Source of the DNA: Semisulcospira habei
Lineage: Eukaryota > Mollusca > Gastropoda > Semisulcospiridae
Direction: 5' to 3'
Assembly: GCA_036245525.1 (NCBI GenBank)
Contig: BTPG01000005.1
Span: forward strand, 1,133,934 to 1,197,933
Length of the DNA: 64,000 nucleotides
Position numbers and translations under genes: made by a program. A model generated the notes under the pieces. That model was not told the DNA's origin. It was given only the letters and a program-made list of their open reading frames with translations, and did not search any database. This document shows, in pieces, positions 46,571-55,096 of this stretch. Positions within the stretch are counted from its first letter, which is position 1. Each line of letters begins with the position of its first letter.

Positions 46571-46581
46571 GTCACATGACT
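46571..46581 (+). promoter_or_regulatory. M-box / CLEAR-like E-box (GTCACATGACT) at the AGA start
   Basis: GTCACATGAC differs by one base from the CLEAR element GTCACGTGAC bound by TFEB/TFE3 at lysosomal genes, and its complement AGTCATGTGA matches the MITF-type M-box. It overlaps the optional upstream ATG, so it would lie close to the transcription start. Regulation by MiT/TFE factors is an inference from motif and gene identity. Confidence 0.45.
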
Positions 46582-46587
46582 GTCAAC

Positions 46588-46711
46588 ATGGCGGCGCCCT
46601 GTGTACTGTGTGTCTTTGTTTCTCTCGTCCTGTTCTCAAGAGGGTTTTCGCAAAATTTGCGGCTGCCTTTAATAATCAACACATGGCCGTTTACGAATGC
46701 TACTGCTGGAG
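46588..46711 (+). CDS. AGA: AGA exon 1 (residues 1-41, split codon 42)
   Basis: Encodes the signal peptide and the start of the alpha subunit ([12 protein letters not shown]). Donor is GGAG/GTATTA. The split codon joins exon 2 to give Ala42-Trp43, the same junction as vertebrate AGA. Confidence 0.9.
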
Positions 46712-49700
46712 GTATTAAGTCACTAGCACTCCTTGTTTTATTTCGTGCAGTATTTTACCTTCTAACAGTTATGGTAAACAACCGTTTGGGTTTCTTCTCA
46801 GTGAATTATGTGCACTGAGTATAGTTCTTCACATCCGTTTTAGACCTATCAGTGTAAGGATGCAATATTTATATAATTTGCTCATGATAAATGCAGTTTA
46901 CCGGAACTCATTTAACCCTACGGCCGCATTTTACAAAGTTTGGAGGTGTCGTGTAATGAATATGAACCAGCAGCAGGTGATGGATTGACCATGATAACTC
47001 TGCTTAGGGTAGTGCCAGATTAGCTTGGCGCCATCAGGCGCCAAGCTAGTCTGGCACTACCCTTAGCAGAATTATCATGGTCAATCCAACTGGCACAACC
47101 TTTGAATTAACATGATCGTTCCATGTCCTGCTGTGGGGTTAAATGGGTTAATGTTTCCCTCTTTTCCTCCCCAGTTTTGGTGTTGCGTTGTTTGTGCTCA
47201 CTGTGAATCGACTTGAAATGAGCATTGACCTCTGTCTTAAGTTAAAATCTGACGACCTTGTTTTACAGTACTGTAGGCTGCATGCCTGTATTCCTGAATT
47301 GTTTTTTCCCCACTTACTGTTGCTGCTGCTACCACAATCTCTCAAAATGACCTAATGTCTCATTCAGCCTGGCAAGAAATCAGCAGGCCAGGTACATCTG
47401 CCATAGATGCTGTTGTGGCAGGATGTCGCGTGTGTCAGACGCAGCAGTGTGACGGGACCGTCGGTTATGGCGGGAGTCCTGATGAACGTGGAGAAACAAC
47501 CCTTGATGCCATGATCATGGATGGGTAATTTATGTTTTTCTATTTTTTTCTTTTATGCTTCATAAGTGAACTGTTCAGAAATCAGAAGTAAGTCAAAACT
47601 ACGTGATTTAGCAAAAACATTGGATTAAAAGTCAGGACAAACATGTGATGTCACAAGTTTGTCCAAGCTTTTAATCGACCTGTGTTGAAAGACAAGCAGT
47701 TGTTGACCTACTTCTGATTGATGGAAATAATCTATACTGAACCTATTTAACCCCAAGGTCACATTTTCTAAATTTTGGAGGTGTCCTTTAACAACTGTGT
47801 GCCAGTTGCATTTGATAGATGGACCATGATCATTCAAGGGTAGTGCCAGATTAGCTTGGTGTCATGAGGCACCAAGCTCAGCTGACACTACCCTTGAATT
47901 ATCATGATCGATCCATCTTTCTGCTGTAATGCATTGGGGATAAATGAGTTAAAGTACTGTTGGAAGTCAGAAACTTATAGTTAAAGTACTGTTGGAAGTC
48001 AGAAACTTATAGTTAAAGTACTGTTGGAAGTCAGAAACTTATAGTTAAAGTGCTGTTAGAAGTCAGAAACTTATAGTTAAAGTACTGTTGGAAGTCAGAA
48101 ACTTATAGTTAAAGTACTGTTGGAAGTCAGAAACTTATAGTTAAAGTACTGTTGGAAGTCAGAAACTTATAGTTAAAGTACTGTTGGAAGTCAGAAACTT
48201 ATAGTTAAAGTACTGTTGGAAGTCAGAAACTTATAGTTAAAGTACTGTTGGAAGTCAGAAACTTATAGTTAAAGTACTGTTGGAAGTCAGAAACTTATAG
48301 TTAAAGTACTGTTGGAAGTCAGAAACTTATAGTTAAAGTACTGTTGGAAGTCAGAAACTTATAGTTAAAGTACTGTTAGAAGTCAGAAACTTATAGTTAA
48401 AGTGCTGTTAGAAGTCAGAAACTTATAGTTAAAGTACTGTTGGAAGTCAGAAACTTATAGTTAAAGTACTGTTGGAAGTCAGAAACTTATAGTTAAAGTA
48501 CTGTTGGAAGTCAGAAACTTATAGTTAAAGTACTGTTGGAAGTCAGAAACTTATAGTTAAAGTACTGTTGGAAGTCAGAAACTTATAGTTAAAGTACTGT
48601 TGGAAGTCAGAAACTTATAGTTAAAGTACTGTTGGAAGTCAGAAACTTATAGTTAAAGTACTGTTGGAAGTCAGAAACTTATAGTTAAAGTACTGTTGGA
48701 AGTCAGAAACTTATAGTTAAAGTACTGTTGGAAGTCAGAAACTTATAGTTAAAGTGCTGTTAGAAGTCAGAAACTTATAGTTAAAGTACTGTTGGAAGTC
48801 AGAAACTTATAGTTAAAGTGCTGTTGGAAGTCAGAAACTTATAGTTAAAGTACTGTTGGAAGTCAGAAACTTATTGTTTTTTTCAACGTAAATTAGTATT
48901 TGAGCATACATCAATTGATGTCAGCTCTTCAGTGTCAACATCATGTAAATGTTTGCCTGTTATTTTGAACCTTGCAGCCTTTGACTACAATGTCAAAAGC
49001 CAGACCAGCACACATGATATGCTGGACTCTGATTGACAATGTTCACTCAGTGGTAGTGTCTGATTAGCTTGGTGCTCAGAGGCATGCCCACCAAGCTAAT
49101 CAAAGGCTACCTTTGACCTTACATCCATGTTGGATGATTATGTGAAATCTCCTGCATATAGATTACATTTCTTCAAAAAGATTTTTCAAAATGCACATGC
49201 AGTTTAAGATGCATTGAGATATGTTGATGTACGTAACGGTCTTGTGCATACCGCCACCAATGTTTACAGCAGTGTTTGATTGAACTGTTTACTGTACCAG
49301 TGCCTGTTTACACAAGGGGTTTCACACATTGAGCTCTAGCATCGCAATTCACATCGTTGAATTGTACTGCAAAGGCTGCATTATGGTTCCGGAGATAGTC
49401 TACCATGGTAGTTCAAGGGTGGTGCCAGAATAGCTTGGCGCCAAGCTAATCTGGGACCACCCTTGAACTATCATAGTCAGTCGCTATCTTGTGTATTGCA
49501 ATGTGTTGAGGCTCAATGTGTTATTTTACCCTAAGGATTTATGGTGGAATGCCCTGGATTATGTGTTCACAGGGAGACATTTAACGTAGGTGCAGTGGGC
49601 GACTTGAGGCGAGTGAAGGATGCCATAGGTGTGGCCAGGGCAGTGATGGACTACACACAACACACACTCCTGGCAGGGGAATCAGGTTTGAGTCTAGAGT

Positions 49701-51349
49701 GTCTCGCATATTTCATCGATGAAACTTTTAGTGTTCATTATCATTGGCTCACATGCAGTAGCAAAAGTGAGTCTGTGTACTGAGATATCTATCATACATC
49801 TGTCAGTTGTAGTCCTAATGCATGGTCAACTTTAACTCTTAACGTCCCAATTCGCGCCATTCCGCTCGTATCGCATATTCCTGTACCGCTTGAGACCGCT
49901 TGGTTTTGTGACCAAAATAGAAAGTGATCTCACAGGAAGCGAGAGCTCTCCTGTGCATAGAGAGCTTATAAAGTCACTTCCGGAAAGTCTAGGGTTGTTT
50001 TCTACCGCGAAACTTGACTCGTGGGTTGAATTGTGAAAGTTTTTGTCGATTTTTGTTTGACTTTTTGGTGCGAGTTTTTGAAGCATCATGATGACCGTGC
50101 ACGCCGATAGCGATGAGAAGTTTGGTGACTTATTTGATGAACTTATCCATGACAGAGATCTAGGACTTTGTGAGGATGATCAAAGTGATGTTGAAGTGTC
50201 AGATGTTAGCAGTGTGCACACGAGTGATCAAGTGTCAGATCAAGAGCGTTTTCATTTGACTTTTGAGTGAAAGTGATGAACTTCTTTCCGACGATGAGTG
50301 GAGTGACACTGTGTTCAATTAATCAAATTTCATCTTCGGGCAGGTAAATCTGATTCGAAGTAAGTTCAGTGTGTACCTGTAAGTTTTCTCTTAATAACTC
50401 ATTAACTGCCAAGTTTAGTCTCAGTCACATCAATAGTTAAGTCACAAGGTCTGTTTTCACAAACTTACCCAAAAACAACCTAAAATGTAAGAAATCTTCT
50501 GGGAATACAGAGCTGATATAGAGAAAACTGTATGTTCAGGCACCAAGGAATTATCATGGCCAATTCATCTGGCAACTGGTGCATAGTTGTTATGACCTTG
50601 GGGGTTAAATGGGTTAATCTTTGTATTATTCAAGCCATGTTTGAGACTGTCAGCACAGAAGAGATTTTGAGTTATGTTTGTGTTCATGGGGAATCATGTT
50701 TATTTAGAATATCCCAGATAATTTTGTATACTTTGTGTTTGAATATAATTATAAAAATGTACTATCCCTTATCATTCAGAATACACCAATGTGTGAAATA
50801 AGTTTGCCTAAATTAGTTCAAGGGAAGTCCAGAATAGCTTGGCACCACTAGGCGCCAAGATATTCTGGCACTACCCTTGGACTAAAGCCATTGGTCTATA
50901 TGATGGTAGTATATCCTTATCTGTAAGTACTATAATGTAGTTTGCATATGGCTGTGTACAAATTTGAAGCTTTTAGCCTCAGTATGATATGGGCTATTCA
51001 TGCATATACATTTTCACTACAAGCTCTTTTAGGGTTTGTTTTTTTTGTATAATCCCAGCTACAGAGTTTGCCTTGGAAATGGGATTCAAGGAAGAGAGCT
51101 TGTCCACCAACAGCTCGCAGCAACAATGGTTAACATGGAAAAGCAATAACTGCCAACCTAACTACAGAAAGGTACTTGTCTTGCATAGTAATAACATCAT
51201 CTAATGATTTTAACATTTGGATTCTATCACATTCTGTATTCTGGCACCACCCTTGAACTATCATGCTAAATTGATACCTTGTAGTGTGTCAGGGCTGAAT
51301 GGCTGAAATTTATAAGGTGAGAAATGCTGGCAGAAAGTCAGCCAGCTCA

Positions 51350-51395
<46 letters not shown>

Positions 51396-54300
51396 TTTCT
51401 ATCTATCCCGTAGTCTTGCCGACCGTTGGGGCACCACTGATGATTTGGCAACCAGCTCCCTCCATTCCACTCTGTTCTCTGCCATTCTTAGTGTGTCGCT
51501 CAGCTTCAGTCCTGCCCACTCTGAGATATTGTCCTCCCAATTTTTTCTCTGTCTTCCTCTCCTTCGTCCTCCTTGCACAGTACCTTGCAGGATTGTCTTG
51601 GCAAGCCCTGCTGATCGTGTGACATGCCCATACCACTTCAGTTTGTGTTTTTTCACAATGGCTAATAGGTCTTCATAGGGCTTGCTGATTCCGCTTCCCA
51701 ATTCCTCGTTTGTGATATGATCTCTCTACGAAATACCAAGCAGCCTTCGTAAACATCTAAAAAATCAGTCTTTAGCTCTATGTAATCAGTGCAGTAAGTT
51801 ACTCCAAAATCAGAATCAGGTCAAGGACAGTAGGTTTAATCCCTTTGTTGTAAGGAAACACAGTAGGTTGCACCCCTTTATAGTAAGGCCTAAAGGGAGC
51901 ATTTCACTGTGGCACGCATCCTTTGTAGTTGTATTGTTGACCCCTTCACTGCTGGGAAAAATTGAATGCAACCCGACTGCAAGAGACATAGATCCTCATG
52001 AGCCCCAGCATTCGCGGGGGCTCATGAGGATCTATGTCTCTTGCAGTCAGGTTGCATTTGCGGGGGGCTGATGAGGATCTGTGTTTCTTGTTAAGACTAA
52101 TTTGTATCCCTATTCCTTTGAGGTTTTTGGCTTTGGGTCATTGATTCCAAGAAATAAAAATAATGTACATCCAGTGACAAGGGTTAGTACCAAGCGAGTG
52201 CCGCGGTGAATGTCAGATAGGGGACTTCTAAATAGATGTAGATGTATTTTGATACGCCTCTTACAGATGGAGCGGGTTGGACCCATGCAATGTTTGACCT
52301 GTGTCTGATTCAGGGACAGCCCGTATTATGCTGTAAACCTTGTTATAAATCTCTGTGATAGAATGTTGTCCCTGACCCCACCAAGAGCTGCGGTCCATAC
52401 AAACCAGGACCTAGCCTGCTGATGACACAGAAAGCGTCGTCATCTGTTGCTGCCGATAACCACGACACCATCGGTATGGTGGTCATCGATAGAAATGGGA
52501 AGGTGGCTGCCGGTACTTCCACCAATGGAATGAATCATAAAGTCCCTGGGTATGTACATGTATACACTAATCTCTGATACTCATGTGCTGGTCTGTTATT
52601 GCGGGCCTTACATCATTGAGCCATAAAGTCCAAAATCACAGACAAGCACACCACAGAGTGCCCCTTGTGAAAGTCACCTTTTCCCAGATTGATCGGAGTA
52701 GACAGGCGGCTGCGGGTGCTGACACAAATAGATCGATCGTGAAGTCCTTGGATGTGCATGCCCAATTCTCAGTGTCTTATGTGTGCTAGCCTGTGATTTT
52801 GGACCTTACAGCCCAGCAGCTGTAAGGTGCAAACTCACAGACCAGCACACCACAGAATTTTCTTTTGACCTTATAACCCCCAGTGGTTTATGCTCACAAA
52901 AGAGAGTCGCGCTGAATTTGCGTGATATTTGTGTCTCGGGCAGATGCGTGTGATGGGCGTCTTGGTTGTACTTTAGGTTGCGATTCATTTCAAAACATCT
53001 GTTTTGAATCTTCTAGGGGCAAAGTAGCTTTCCTTCTGTCTCTGTCACAGCCGTATTGGAGACTCCCCAGTGGCGGGGGCTGGTGCGTACGCTAGCGGAG
53101 GGATCGGCGGAGCAGCGGCCACAGGCGATGGTGACATTATGATGAGATTTTTGCCATCGTGAGTGACGGTTTCTGTTTTAACCCTTTTAGCCCTGAGGTC
53201 CCATTTCTCAGATTGTGGAGGTGTTGCCTATGACTGTGTACCAGTTGACCATGATAATTCATGGGTAGTGCCAGATTAGCTTGGTGCCTTCATGATAATT
53301 CAAGGGTAGTGCCAGATTAGCTTGGCGCCTGAAGGCGCCAAGCTAATCTGGCACTACCCTTGAATTATCATGGTCAATCCATCTCCTGCTGTAGGGGCTC
53401 GGGGCTAAATGGGTTAATAAGTGTTTTGAATTACCTTGTGATGTTTTTTTTAGATAGCAGAACCTGCTTTGAGCTATTGCGTTTGGTGTGAGAAAAACGT
53501 GATCTTAGGAGACGGGTGCTCCCGCAAGAGAGGTCTCGAAGAGCAGACAGGGTCGCCTGTCATTAAGGACCATCATCCAGGGATCCTTGTAACAGTGATA
53601 CAGTAGTACATTTAACCCATTTAGCCCCAGCGCATGACAGCAGGAGATGGATGGACCGTGACAATTCAAGGGTAGTGCCAGATTAGCTTGGCGCCATTAG
53701 GCGCCAAGCTAATCTGGCACTACCCTTGAATTATCATAATCAGTCCATCACCAGTAACTGGCACATAGGCGTCAAATTTGGAAAAGGTGGCCATAATAAT
53801 AATAATAATACCGTTATTATATAGGCGCTTTTTCTCAATTTTTGGGCAAATCGACTCAAAGCGCCGCGAACTGAAACCCAACACGCACACTCACGTAACA
53901 GACACGGATTTACGCCATTTAAGACAAACACAGTACAAGACAGACGAAGGGTCAGTTCAGCTACTGAAGTTACAGAGATTTTTGCTCGCTTGTCTTTGAA
54001 ATTTGTAAAGTGGCCGGAAACCGGTACCAAAGTGTGTTGGGGGGGTGGGGGGAAGAACCAGAGTACCCAGAGAAAGAACCCCCAATGGTCCACCCGAATT
54101 AACGGTGACACTTACCAGAGGAGAAAAGTCTGACGCCGGAACCCGGTATCGAACCTCGCACCTTTGGCATTGGTGGCAGGCGCCTTAACCACTGCGCCAC
54201 GGACCGCCTTGGGTTAAACGGGTTATCCTATGATGAATATTGCAGACTGGGTATGTGTGTCCCCTTGTCATGCAGTCGTACGCGGGCCCACTGTGGTCTA

Positions 54301-55065
54301 CTTCAGCCTGATAGCCTTTTGCGTACTGGATAATGTAAGGAGTAGGCATGAAAGAAAACACTTGCAAGGGGGAGAATTGTGCTTGGTGTTCTCTCCCTTG
54401 CTAATGCTCTCTACTTCTCACCTTACCTAAGAAATAATTGCCTTGTAAGCTTTATCATGTTTTCATTTTACAAGCAACTTTTAAGAAGCATAGATGCTCA
54501 TGAACCCCTTTGACTGCAGCTGCTCATAAGAACTTTTGCCTCTTTGCACAGATGAAGCAGGCTGCATCAACCCACTGAATGTGAGAACTGTGTGCATTTT
54601 CTGATGTACTTCTGATTTATAGTTTGCATTTCCGGACTGCTTCCAGATTCCAGGCTGTGTCACTTCTGGGCCAAGGGGCAAAACCTGTGGACGCGGCAGC
54701 GCTGTCGCTAGCACCCATCATCAGGCACTACCCTTCTTTTGTCGGGGCGGTCATTGTGGCCGACATTCACGGAAACTTCGGTAGGTGCTGCTGGAAAAGG
54801 CATGTGGACTATGCGGGTTTCGTTTGTGCACAGGTCTGCGATTTAGAACCCATTGGATCTAGGTCATGAAGTCCGAAGTAACAGACCAGCGTAAAGTGCT
54901 GGAAAGACGTTCTCAGCTGTCATTGGTGTGCTGGTCTGTCATTTTTGACCTTATGGCTCTTGGCCATTAGGTAAGAAATTACAGACCAGCACAGAAGGGA
55001 TCCAGAAGAGCTCAGCTGATGCAAAGATACTAGTTTTCAGCTCCTGGTCAGGTCAGAATATGGCA

Positions 55066-55096
<31 letters not shown>

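Noticed and set aside
47951..48873. CRISPR-like regular repeats
   Set aside because: The units are contiguous with no unique spacers, inside an intron of an animal gene.
50088..50270. Alternative AGA exon
   Set aside because: AGA is complete without it, the frame does not fit, and its acidic content does not match any AGA region.
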